A stretch of DNA of 64,000 bases from Amia ocellicauda (taxonomy: Eukaryota > Chordata > Actinopteri > Amiiformes > Amiidae), in the NCBI RefSeq assembly GCF_036373705.1, contig NC_089852.1, positions 35,398,207-35,462,206 on the forward strand, written 5' to 3'. This document shows, in pieces, positions 1 to 13,077 of this stretch. The position numbers were made by a program, and so were the translations under genes. Position 1 is the first letter of the stretch, and each line of letters begins with the position of its first letter. The notes under the pieces were generated by a model, which did not search any database, was not told where the DNA came from, and saw only the letters and a program-made list of their open reading frames with translations.

Positions 1-1431
1 CGGGGACCCCAACAGCATCCTCGACACCTTCGACCACTGGTGCAGTAAGGTGGAGTACATGAGCAACATCGGACCAAGGAAAGGTGGACTGACTTTACGT
101 TTTTACCTTGCTCTCCCTCCGGGCTTCTAGTGTAGGGTAACAAATACTTTTGACAGTTTTAGCAATATATGTACACCGATCAGCCAGGTGAAGTGAATGA
201 CACTGATAATCTCGTTATCATGGCACCTGTCAGTGGGTGGGATATATTAGGCAGCAAGTGAACATTTTGTCCTCAAAGTTGATGTGTTAGAAGCAGGAAA
301 AATGGGCAAGCCACAGTCCAGTCAGGGTGCCTATGCTGAACCCTGTCCACTGCCGAAAGCACCTACAATGGGCACGTGAGCATCAGAACTGGACCACGGA
401 GCAATGGAAGAAGGTGGCCTGGTCTGATGAATCACGAGTTCAAGGTGTTGACTTGGCCTCCGAATTCCCCAGATCTCAATCCAATCGAGTATCTGTGGGA
501 TGTGCTGGACAAACAAGTCCGATCCATGGAGGCCCCACCTCGCAACTTACAGGACTTAAAGGATCTGCTGCTAACGTCTTGGTGCCAGATACCACAGCAC
601 ACCTTCAGAGGTCTAGTGGAGTCCATGTCTCAACGGGTCAGGGCTGTTTTGGTGGCAAAAGGGGGACCTACACAATATTAGGCAGGTGGTCATAATGTAA
701 TGGCTGATCAGTGTATATAAATGCATAAAAAGGAATATTTTTGTTATTCGTATCCAACGTGTTCTACTGTCTCTTCTATGCCAGGTAAAGTCCTGGACAG
801 ACTCATAGTGGACAATGCCCCTCTGACCGTTCTGGAGCTGGGCACACACTGCGGGTACGGGGCTGTCCGCATTGCCCGCTCGCTGCAACTCGGTGCCAGG
901 CTCTACACCGTGGAGATGGACGAGCGCAACGCTGAAGTGGCCGAGAAAGTCATCCGTCTGGCTGGCTTCGACGATGACACGGTAAGATCATTTTATTTTG
1001 TTCACAGAACATGGAACTCAGAATTTGTATAGTGTTGACAAGATGACAAACCTAGACCCTAGCTATTCCATGACTCCAGCCACCATAACCCACGTCTGTC
1101 CCCATCTCAGTTGGAGCTGATAGTGGGGACGTCAGAAGAGGTGATCACCAAAATGAGAGAGCAGTACGGGGTGGAGCGACTGGACTTCGTCTTCATGGAC
1201 CACTGGAAGCGCTGCTACCTCCCCGACCTTCAGCTCCTGGAGGGCAGTGGGTTGCTGGGCAAGGGCAGCATTATTCTGGCCGATAATGTCATTTTCCCAG
1301 GGGCGCCCCATTTCCTGCGCTATGTGAAGAAGAGTGGACTGTACCAATACCGCACCCACCGCGCTACCCTGGAGTACACCCCCGGCATCCGAGACGGCAT
1401 GGCAGAGCTCACCTACCTCGGGGTTAAGTAA
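1..1431 (+). CDS. tomt: transmembrane O-methyltransferase (TOMT), 3' part of gene
   Basis: Three exons are visible: 2-83 (enters from the left edge, so the gene start is outside), 785-981 and 1111-1431, stop TAA at 1429-1431. Introns are GT-AG and phases close (phase 1, then 0), giving about 199 C-terminal residues. The protein is a COMT-type SAM-dependent methyltransferase. Motif I reads [10 protein letters not shown], followed by the acidic strand VEMDERN. COMT-like metal and catalytic positions are visible as the D and K of MDHWKRCY, the DN of ADNV and the E of TLEY. In vertebrates TOMT (the LRTOMT locus in human) is needed in inner-ear hair cells for trafficking of TMC channel proteins to the bundle; this role is family knowledge. 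Its 3' end faces the 3' end of anapc15, matching human 11q13. A Tc1-like relic fills most of the first visible intron. Confidence 0.93.
172..715 (+). mobile_element. internally deleted Tc1/mariner transposon relic in tomt intron
   Basis: Terminal inverted repeats are near-identical: tacaccgatcagcca at 172-186 and its complement tggctgatcagtgta at 701-715 (one mismatch), each flanked by TA-rich sequence as expected for TA-targeting elements. Inside, 327-435 encodes the part of a Tc1 transposase ending at WSDES (first catalytic Asp region). From about 436 another frame continues with [11 protein letters not shown] (the Glu of DD34E) and the usual C-terminus. The block holding the second Asp is missing and the halves are in different frames, so the element cannot make an active transposase. 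Confidence 0.88.
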
Positions 1432-1498
1432 AGGAGCGCCTCAGAGGGATTGGACCTGCATTTTCATACACCCCATCTGTGTAGGATGGCAAAAATGT

Positions 1499-1504
1499 AA
1501 TAAA
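1499..1504 (+). terminator. tomt polyadenylation signal
   Basis: AATAAA about 68 bases after the tomt stop codon, a normal distance for a short 3' UTR. A second AATAAA near 2024 could serve a longer transcript. Confidence 0.55.
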
Positions 1505-1868
1505 GAAATTAGCCTGAGAAAAAGCCGGACGCAACATGTATAGGTGTTTTCTCATGTAGTGTCCACTGGTGCATTGCCATTTTTGCCTGTAGTTAAACAG
1601 AACATGTTTTAAACGTCAACAGGAGAACTGCAGAGTCTTTAATGCCATTTTGCCAGGCTATTATCATTTGACAGTAAGAACAATAAAAAACTAAGTTAAG
1701 AAAATGGGAGAAGTTCAATACAAAGAAAGCACTGGCCAATCTGTAGTTTTGGGGAATACAGGAAAAAATTACATTTTTCTAGAGATGTTTTGCTTCAAAA
1801 ATGTTTTTAAAAGTTGTTTTCCTTGTTCAGTTAACAGACATATGCAACCTGTAGCTTGTATTTAACTT

Positions 1869-1874
1869 TTTATT
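1869..1874 (-). terminator. possible anapc15 polyadenylation signal
   Basis: TTTATT on the plus strand reads AATAAA on the minus strand, about 980 bases beyond the anapc15 stop. No canonical AATAAA was seen between 2400 and the stop, so this is the best candidate, but it rests on the hexamer only. Confidence 0.3.
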
Positions 1875-2082
1875 AACGTTCACAAGATAGCTTTCAGCAG
1901 GTCAATTCAAACCACCTATAAATAATGAAAGTATATACACAATAAACATAATTCACTTTTTTAACATCACATTTTGTAACTGTTAAAATGTGCAATTTGG
2001 GAAAATGAATTTGAAGAAAATTCAAATAAAAGCTGTGTAATATTTATGGTATGGTTTGGTCATCACTTCTACTCAGGTGTTT

Positions 2083-2088
<6 letters not shown>

Positions 2089-2128
<40 letters not shown>
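2089..2128. repeat. (TA)n microsatellite
   Basis: About 19 uninterrupted TA units preceded by a T run. Confidence 0.95.
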
Positions 2129-2130
<2 letters not shown>

Positions 2131-2855
2131 TATTAATCTTGATATTCTTTAAAACTCATTAAAGAAGTGATGTATGAATACAGATTTCCACCTGAATTCA
2201 CAGCCACCTGAGCTTTTGTGTGCAAGTCCAGTCTCCTCTGTTGGAACAGGAATATGAATTCAGGAGACTGCAGGAAATGGACTGTCTGGCATGACAACCA
2301 ACATCTTTAAAGTTACTCAATGAGTTTCACTGTAGCAGCACTGAAGTGTCCTCGAGTCTCCAGTACGCATGACAAACACAGAACTGCACCGTCTGTACTC
2401 CGAGCTGGATGGTCACAATATCCTGTGGCGAGCCTTTATCCATTCTGTTAACAACGAGGAGGTATGGTATGGACCCCCAAAAGCAGGAGAAATCAACAAA
2501 TCAGCACCTGGTTGATCTCCTGATTCCATATTTAAAACTATTGTGTATCTGGTCTGTACTTCCCCCTCCTTTTAAATCTACTGAACGTGCACACAGCATC
2601 ACCAAACCTACAGAGTTGTGTGTACTCAATTACGATAAATATAACACAAAGGATACGGTGCAGTCAAATGCACAATGTGTCTTTCCACGCAATAATGCGG
2701 AAAACAGTGTCCACTAGCAGTTTTTAATTGAGGATGAAAGGCCACAATAGCAATCCGTTGTCCTCAGGTTTTCCAGATTTAAATGCGTGATCCATCACAT
2801 CTGAAGGCACCAAGCCAGTCTTGTCCATTAAAGGGGGTGCAGATGAGCAACTGCT

Positions 2856-3958
<1,103 letters not shown>

Positions 3959-4708
3959 CCTATGGAGACGAGGTCCGGCAGGCCGATCCAAAGCAAAGGG
4001 GAATAAACTATCAACAGGTTTAATGTCCTCACTGTAGCTGCAGATAGAAGAGTACAAGTATAAGTCATGGTAACTTGTCCAAAGCAATGGATAACTGGAG
4101 ACAGGATGACTGGATGAGTATAGTATTGCATTTAACCAGTTCCCAGAAAACATACACTGGCTTAAACAGTTATTCTGATTAACTCTTCTGTGTTTCACTA
4201 ATGTAACAACACGACCCACCCAAGAATTGCCGGATAAAGGGGGGAGACCCAGATGCACATTTTGAAATGAATTCGGATTTCATTACTAACGTTCAATCGA
4301 CTCGGTATGTTTATCACCTAACCGAGGACAATAACATGACATCACCTGTCAAAGCTTAAAAACAGATCACTCCTCGAAACAATGAAATGCAAAGGTATTA
4401 AATAAGCAGTTATATAACCCCCTTACAATTGTTTCATTCACAAGTAATCAACATATCGTTTGAAAACTATGCAAGCTTTCTGTGTTTTTAACCACATACC
4501 ACACAACCCGGGCAAAAAATCCAATCTGCTGTATATTCTATTAAAAAAAATGTTTCTGCACAGAGCTAGGGTACTATAACGCAAGTGGACAAAATATCCA
4601 AGTTGCTGCAAACGGCCGCCTCCCCACATCGTGTCACACGTTTCCTCTACAGTGCACCGCTGAGAAACATCACTTGTATGTGTAAAAGCATAAGAGAAAT
4701 GCTCGTAC

Positions 4709-4800
4709 CTTGCAAACAAGAACAACTGTCCCGATGCACAGCTGCAAAATTCAAACTATTAACAGCCGGAACCCGGTGTCCCCGCTAAGAGTCCCCCGCC
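4709..4800 (-). other. candidate non-coding first exon and promoter of anapc15
   Basis: A minus-strand donor (CAAG followed by gtacga) sits at the lower edge, and the block upstream of it is locally GC- and CpG-rich (cccccgcccgcgcag at 4793-4807). This fits a leader exon spliced to the acceptor-like site just before the anapc15 ATG. No transcript evidence is available. Confidence 0.35.
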
Positions 4801-5172
4801 CGCGCAGCTCACAGTGATCCTGGTTCCGCTTCATTAAGGTCCCAGGAAACGCAGTAGCCTACATATCAGAAAAGCGGTGACCTATATTGTGTTGTTAAAA
4901 CGACCACTTTACAAACGCTGAAATATAAAGCACAACACATACATATATAAGGACTATATTGATGTATTCATGTGTCCATCTATATACGAGATCAAAGATG
5001 GGCAGTCGGAGATCGAATGGAACCCGGGGGATGAAGAAAGACCTCGAACTAGAAGTAGAAGACGAGCACATAAAGGATGGGAAGATGAAATCATAAACTT
5101 TGCAGGCGTGACATGGAAAGGAGAAGCAGGTGGAAACATCTTGGGCAGCCTCCATCCAGTGGGTTAATATGG

Positions 5173-5205
5173 GCTGCTGCTGCTGCTGATGATGATGATG
5201 ATGAT
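5173..5205. repeat. (GCT)n-(GAT)n compound trinucleotide repeat
   Basis: Five CTG/GCT-type units run straight into about six GAT units. Confidence 0.9.
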
Positions 5206-5549
5206 ACGCATTTTTCTCAGCCCTAACATCTTATCTCAGACAGATCTCCTCAGTTACACGGATAACGTCACCATGACCCTCCAATTAACATTATGACCAT
5301 TACAATTGTTTTGTTTAAAGATAATGGGTCTGTTTGCTCTTCACAGCTTTAATTGCTTATAATAATTAACTGGAGACGTTATCCTGCCCTAGGATGTAGC
5401 GGCCTGCCCACCCAAACCCTCTCCACCTGTCTAAGAGCTGCAAACAAAAACCCAATCAAATACACAGTTGTGGCTTTTCACTTTCAAAACGATAAAATCT
5501 AGATCACGCAGGTTTGAGTTTATAGTGCTTTTTTTCAGTCACCTTGACC

Positions 5550-5693
5550 TTCGGCCGGCATTGTGGATCCCGCACAAGAGCCGGACTTTGCGCCGTCACA
5601 TGCCGCCCGCGCCTCCCAGGAGCGTCATTTGTGGAGCCCTGCGAGCCACATGCGTGGATCTGCTTTTAAACGCAGAGGATACACCACAGAAGG
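5550..5693 (+). promoter_or_regulatory. candidate folate-receptor promoter or leader exon
   Basis: A GC- and CpG-rich island in AT-rich DNA ends in CACAGAAG|gtattg, a plausible donor. The coding exon of the folate receptor gene is preceded by a good acceptor (ttactacag at 7191-7199) only four bases before its ATG, so an upstream leader exon must exist; this island is the best candidate. Inferred from composition and splice motifs only. Confidence 0.3.
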
Positions 5694-6549
5694 TATTGCT
5701 TTTATGATGTGTATTATTTAACATAACTATATACCACTTAACAGAGTTGATTTCGCAATTTTATTGTAGGATGTATTTATTTATTTTGCACTTATTGTAA
5801 TATGTTTTTTCGAAAATTGAAGGTCTATATTTGGTGGCAACTATTAGTCGCCCTGGGTAAGTGCGTCTGCCACGACATCTTAAAAACACCTTGTGAGAGT
5901 TAAAAACTCAAATCTATTGGCTAAAATCCAAGGCCCTGTTTTTCCCGAAATAACTTTGTGTCCAGATCTGGGCTTAATTGGAATTGTGACTGTATGGTTA
6001 GCAATTACATTTATATAGTAATTGGCTAATGCAATTGTAGATAACCCTGAAGACGTCAGTGTAATGGTAATCGTAATTGCCATTACATTTAATTCACATG
6101 ATTAAACAAATTGGGCAAATTATGCAGTATTATGCGTTTGTTTAGAATTTTATAATTAGATAAACGTGATATCTATTGAAATCATGTAATACTAAAAACA
6201 CTTAACAAGTCAAAATATGTGCCTAATGGATTTTGCAAACGATAAACTAGAACTGAATATTTCATAACCATTTAAATGTGGGGTGTGTCCCTTCAGTCCG
6301 CGGGTTGCCGCAGTGTGTACTGGTGTTTGTTCCAACGGGAGCTCCCAATTACTTAATGTTATTATTTACTGAGGTAAGCGTATCTAAAACTTTCATACTT
6401 TATTTGTATATCCGTTACCTTTGAATTGATTGATTCCTCAAAACCTTGAACCCACAGAACATGTCAGAGTCTGAAGAGCAGTGTTCCATTTTTCCAGTTA
6501 ATTGTTTAATTAGCCCAATTAAGGAGCGGGGAGCTGGGCTTGCGGGCTT

Positions 6550-6574
6550 CCAGGACTGGAGTCTGACACCCCTG
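6550..6574. mobile_element. fragmentary hAT-type terminus
   Basis: The segment ending TGGAGTCTGACACCCCTG resembles the terminal sequence of abundant fish hAT non-autonomous elements. No matching left end was found, so it is probably a solo remnant. Confidence 0.35.
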
Positions 6575-6630
6575 ATTTAAATGGATGACATTTTCAGGTT
6601 GGACGCCTGTGAATTATCAACTCTATAGAA

Positions 6631-6729
6631 TAGTGGTTTTCAAACCGGTCCTGGAGTACCCCCTGGCCAGCTGTGTTTTGTTACAACCGAGGTCTTAATC
6701 CTTAACTGAACTAACAAAGCAATATACCC

Positions 6730-6774
<45 letters not shown>

Positions 6775-6836
6775 ACAGACATCGGTTGGAAAAGAAACTG
6801 CAGGGGGGCACTCCAGCACCGGTTTGAACACCACTG
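6631..6836. mobile_element. palindromic hAT-type MITE, copy A
   Basis: Left terminus tagtggttttcaaaccggtc and the complement of the right terminus are near-identical. The element is flanked by a perfect 8-bp target duplication, ctatagaa at 6623-6630 and 6837-6844, the size expected for hAT transposition. The two arms are separated by an expanded GTAA tetranucleotide run. Two further copies lie at 7387-7551 and 44051-44243. Confidence 0.8.
6730..6775. repeat. (GTAA)n microsatellite inside hAT MITE
   Basis: About 11 perfect TAAG/GTAA units in the loop between the inverted arms of copy A; the other two copies lack this expansion. Confidence 0.93.
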
Positions 6837-6997
6837 CTATAGAAGGAAATGCCTTTCCGAGCAGCATTTGAAATTCCACGTTGGGTTTTGTGTGTGTTAT
6901 GTCCCCCATCAATTTATTTTTCAAAATGTTTTTCAGTGTTTTTTGCTTCTGAACAAAATTGCTTCACTGTTGTTCAAACCAACCGTAATAATGAATG

Positions 6998-7036
6998 TGA
7001 AAGTGGTACTCCAGGACAGGTTTCCGAACTAGTATA
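6998..7036. mobile_element. degenerate solo arm related to the hAT MITE
   Basis: The sequence gtactccaggacaggtttc resembles the right arm of the neighbouring MITE (tactccaggaccggtttg) but has no partner arm or clear target duplication. Confidence 0.4.
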
Positions 7037-7203
7037 GAAAATGTGAAGTTCTTTTACATTATAAAAAGCTTGGACATTTTGCATCAAATGACTGAGAAAT
7101 ATCCTGTTACTTAATTGATGAACCACTGGACATTCTCCATTCTCAGTGTTTTTATTTTACAACTAGATCCATCATAGCCTCACAATCTGTTTACTACAGA
7201 GCA

Positions 7204-9682
<2,479 letters not shown>

Positions 9683-9683
<1 letters not shown>

Positions 9684-9688
9684 ATAAA
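9683..9688 (+). terminator. polyadenylation signal overlapping the folate receptor stop codon
   Basis: AATAAA begins at the last base of the TGA stop (TGAATAAA). No other canonical hexamer was noted close downstream, so this may give a very short 3' UTR; a downstream signal could also be used. Confidence 0.5.
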
Positions 9689-11227
9689 AGCTTGTACAGA
9701 AAATGTTTTTTAATTTTTATTTCTCTATTTATGTAGACACTTGATATGTTGCTGCCAGTGGGAAATACTGCATATAAATACACTGAAGCTCATAGGATAG
9801 TTGCCAGCAGAGGATCCATAACTATCTAACCGGGTACAAAAGGATCATATATGTGTGTTTCGATCCTAAGCCTAAAATGAACTGCATATTTAGACACACA
9901 TGTAGCTGGAAAACATGATAAAACCACCTTTGTTGACAACACTGCCATGGGCTACATGCTGGCCCTCTTGTACTCTACAAACCGATGCTGATATATGCTA
10001 GTCTTGTGCACCCCTGTATCAATTCTACTTCCCAAGTGTTTTATTTTTATTTTATTGATATACCATGTCATGAATACATAAAAGGTTCTCTCTCGTTGGT
10101 GGGAAGAACACCGCGCCGCAATAAGGTGTTGGAAGGTGCTTTATTTTGGTTATGCCAGCTCCCACTTTATAATCCAAGGAGTCTGAAAGGAAAGTGTAAA
10201 TGTTGAAGCATGCTCAGGATATCCAAGCATTTCTTATCTGAGATTTGTTCATTCTCTTTCCACTTAATTGCTAGGTTCCCGTTTTGACTGATGGGAAGAT
10301 TTTTGTGGTGTGAAGCAAACCTAAAGGGTCACATTGGAAAAAAAAAAAAGAAGCCACTCAAAAGCCACTTCCATATTCTGTGCTCAGCAGACTGCTTTTT
10401 TCTATTTATTTATAAAACTCTTCGTCAGCCATGGAAAAATGACAAAACTATGACTCATGCCCACAAGGTCATTCCATTTCTTCTGAGAGTAAGAAGCTCA
10501 CAGCATTACATTCATTATTGGAGTATAACCTTGACCTGCAGCTTATACCAGCATATAGGGGTGTGTTTACTGCAAATAAAGCAAAACTAAGACTGACATT
10601 CCCGAGCACTACTCTCTTCAGATTGCTTCCTCAGAGCTAATTGAAGCTCTTCTTGTGGCCTGATCTGTACTGTGATCTCAATTCTGCTATTTTTGTTACT
10701 CTAAAAGGGTCTGTACTGCTTGAAGTAATTGCTACAGTGGGTGGAAAACAAAACAAAAAGTGTCCAGGAGAAAATCAAAGGCATCTGTAATAGAAAATGT
10801 GTTCAAAAGTGTGATCTTTTGCCTGAGAAAATATACATAACCCCCTTATATGTTCTGCCCTCTTTAATGAACAAGTGATTTTCCTACTGAAAGCTTTAAG
10901 TGACATGCATTACACTTCCACAATGTTTTGGGAAGCTAAGATGCTTTTTTTAATTTTGCATGCGATATATTTCTATTGTTCCTACTCTTGATTTTTAAAC
11001 CACAGAGCTGTACTCTCTGGCATGCTGAGAGCAACAACAACAAAATAAATTAGTTCAACCTTCTGTCTGCCTCTGTAAGACACATGACCCCTGGTTAAAT
11101 CACACCATAATTATTGCTCAGTAGGAAACTCAGTGCTAAATTATAACATGATCTTTTTTCAATTAGGATTAAAGCGAAACCAATACATTTAGAAGAACAG
11201 TCTTTCAGTGGTTTCATTGCATAGGTC

Positions 11228-11441
11228 TTTATTTACAGTTCACAAGTTTCCACAGAAAGCTGTTTTTACACAACTACTGCTTAGAAATGATGGAAGATTG
11301 ACCGTGGCCGATAGAAAAAGCAAATAGTTCCACACAAAGTCCTTTGATGGTGAGGCAGTAAGGGTTGCTGTAGCCAGATCCACAATTTTCCTGCTGTGAG
11401 TCTTTGCTGCAGAGGGCATTTCCCAACAGACTCCAATTCTA
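11228..11441 (-). other. possible terminal exon of an unidentified minus-strand transcript
   Basis: On the minus strand an acceptor-like pyrimidine stretch (CCTTTTCTTAATAG) is followed by an open frame of about 55 codons, including NCGSGYSNPYCLTIKG, with a TAG stop and then AATAAA at 11233-11228. I do not recognise the peptide and no partner exon was found, so it may be chance or a non-coding RNA end. Confidence 0.2.
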
Positions 11442-12072
11442 TTAAGAAAAGGCATCGATGTTAATATTCAGTGTTTTATCCGTGTTATTATAAAATCTCA
11501 GTCACACATTATAGTGAAGATTATGCACCTGTAAAAGTTTTTAAAATGTTCTTTCTGTTGAAGCACATTTTCAAATAACCATTGCCTTACATTTGCATTG
11601 GTTTATAATCAAGGGGCTTTAATAGCATTTCCTTTTTGTGGTCTTGCTTTAGTGCTGCATTTCAGCAGATCGTTGAGAACTGCAACTCCTCTGCATTTTG
11701 AAAAGCACTGAAGCGTGATGAGAGCATCTGCATGCCCTCTTGTATCCCAGAAAACAATTGTATCCCACAGTATTACCATTTCAGTGATTCACATTGTGCC
11801 TCTCCAATACAAACCCTGTTCCAGGTCACCTCGAAATGAAGACCAGGAAGGGACTTTTTTGGCTGTTCTCTCGAGGTGGAGACATTTCAAGCTAAAATAC
11901 ATGCACAACCCCGTTTCTTTCGCTCGGAAATAGTTCGGTTTTCGACGTGGCGATTTGTGTTTTGATCCACGAACATGCATCGAGTCCAAAAGCATCGCAA
12001 CACAAAGCATGTGCGCAACGATGCGTGGCAATGAAATAACAGCAGAGGAAGCACGTCTAACATGGTCGCAAG

Positions 12073-12098
12073 AACACACACACACACACACACACACA
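12073..12098. repeat. (CA)n microsatellite
   Basis: About 13 uninterrupted CA units. Confidence 0.93.
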
Positions 12099-12129
12099 TC
12101 CATATGCACCAGAGAGCACAACTCTATTC

Positions 12130-12560
12130 TGTTTGAAAGTCGTGGTCTGGCCCTTTAAAAACCCCAGCAGGAAGTTTTCTCGGTAACTTCTTTGCTTTTT
12201 TCTGCGGGCAGAGGCGAGCACGCTCAGAGGGAGCCGCGGGGACAGGATTTAGCAGGAAAAGGGAGACGGTCTCCTCGCGTTGGGAGGGGGTGGGATCCCT
12301 TTTTAGCAAGTGCTCCCGAGCTGGACAGTGGGATTTCAATGGAGAGAGACAAGTTGGCCGTGGGTTTCAGGAAGCTGCTCCACAGGGACGACGAGCCGCT
12401 GCTAACTTGCTGGAGGTCAACTTTGTTTTTCGTTTTTCCCGAAGCAAGAATACAAACGAAGATGGGAAAGTTGGGGGGTTTATATTCCGGACGCGTATGG
12501 AGCAGATCTAATGAAATAGCCGCGGATGTACAGTGGGGACGGACGGAGTAACTGGGATGT
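12130..12560 (+). promoter_or_regulatory. candidate promoter or leader exon of inppl1
   Basis: A purine- and GC-rich block with a TTTAAAAA box, a GGAAGT ETS-like site and several CpGs lies about 0.5-0.9 kb before the inppl1 ATG. An acceptor-like tract (a run of about 19 T, then gcatccag) ends at 13031 before the first coding exon, so a separate leader exon here is plausible. Inferred only. Confidence 0.3.
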
Positions 12561-13077
12561 TTTAAGGATTGTGCAGTTTGGTGGGAATCATTTCTCGCAC
12601 CATTAAATCCAGTCAGTCTGGGGGGGCAGCGCACGAACTGCAGTTACTCTTCTGCACACTGAAATTCAGAAGTGAGCCGCTCTTTTTGCGTTTGAACCCC
12701 CGCTTTACTAGTATTTGTATTACAGAAAATAGGACTTACTTTATCTTTGGTTTTTACGAACTGTGCGTGCTACTAACTCACGCTATACATTTAACATCGC
12801 CTTCCTTTTTAAAACCATAAGTACAACACCATCAAACAGAGCCCGCAACACATGCCTAGACGAAGACCCCCCACTTTTCCCGATGCATTAATGTGTTATT
12901 TATTTCCGTGGGGAAAGGGGATCCTGGATTGCACTTTGTGAAACGCGCTGAAGTTACACGCTGTTATTTTCTGGACGTATCCTGCCGTTTTTTTTTTTTT
13001 TTTTTGATTTGATTCATTAATCTGCATCCAGAAACTGGTGTTTGTGTTGGCTGAGGGGTTTTGTCCGGGCACCGACG

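Larger units (their letters stand above)
1505..2855. other. tail-to-tail spacer between tomt and anapc15
   Basis: AT-rich non-coding DNA with a pure TA run and scattered polyadenylation-like motifs on both strands. The anapc15 3' UTR probably occupies much of 1870-2855 on the minus strand. No ORF with recognisable protein similarity was found. Confidence 0.6.
4801..7199. other. intergenic and leader-intron DNA between anapc15 and the folate receptor gene
   Basis: No conserved coding sequence was seen. It holds the trinucleotide repeat, the GC-rich island and hAT MITE material listed separately; the rest is AT-rich unique-looking DNA. Confidence 0.6.
9690..13077. other. intergenic DNA between folate receptor gene and inppl1
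   Basis: Mostly AT-rich and non-coding. It holds a possible minus-strand terminal exon (11228-11441), a CA repeat and a GC-rich block before inppl1. Nothing else recognisable. Confidence 0.6.

Noticed and set aside
2089-2128. AT run as replication origin or promoter
   Set aside because: Ordinary dinucleotide microsatellite between two convergent gene tails.
12224-12634. 136-codon minus-strand frame upstream of inppl1
   Set aside because: GC-rich leader/promoter sequence without protein-like motifs.
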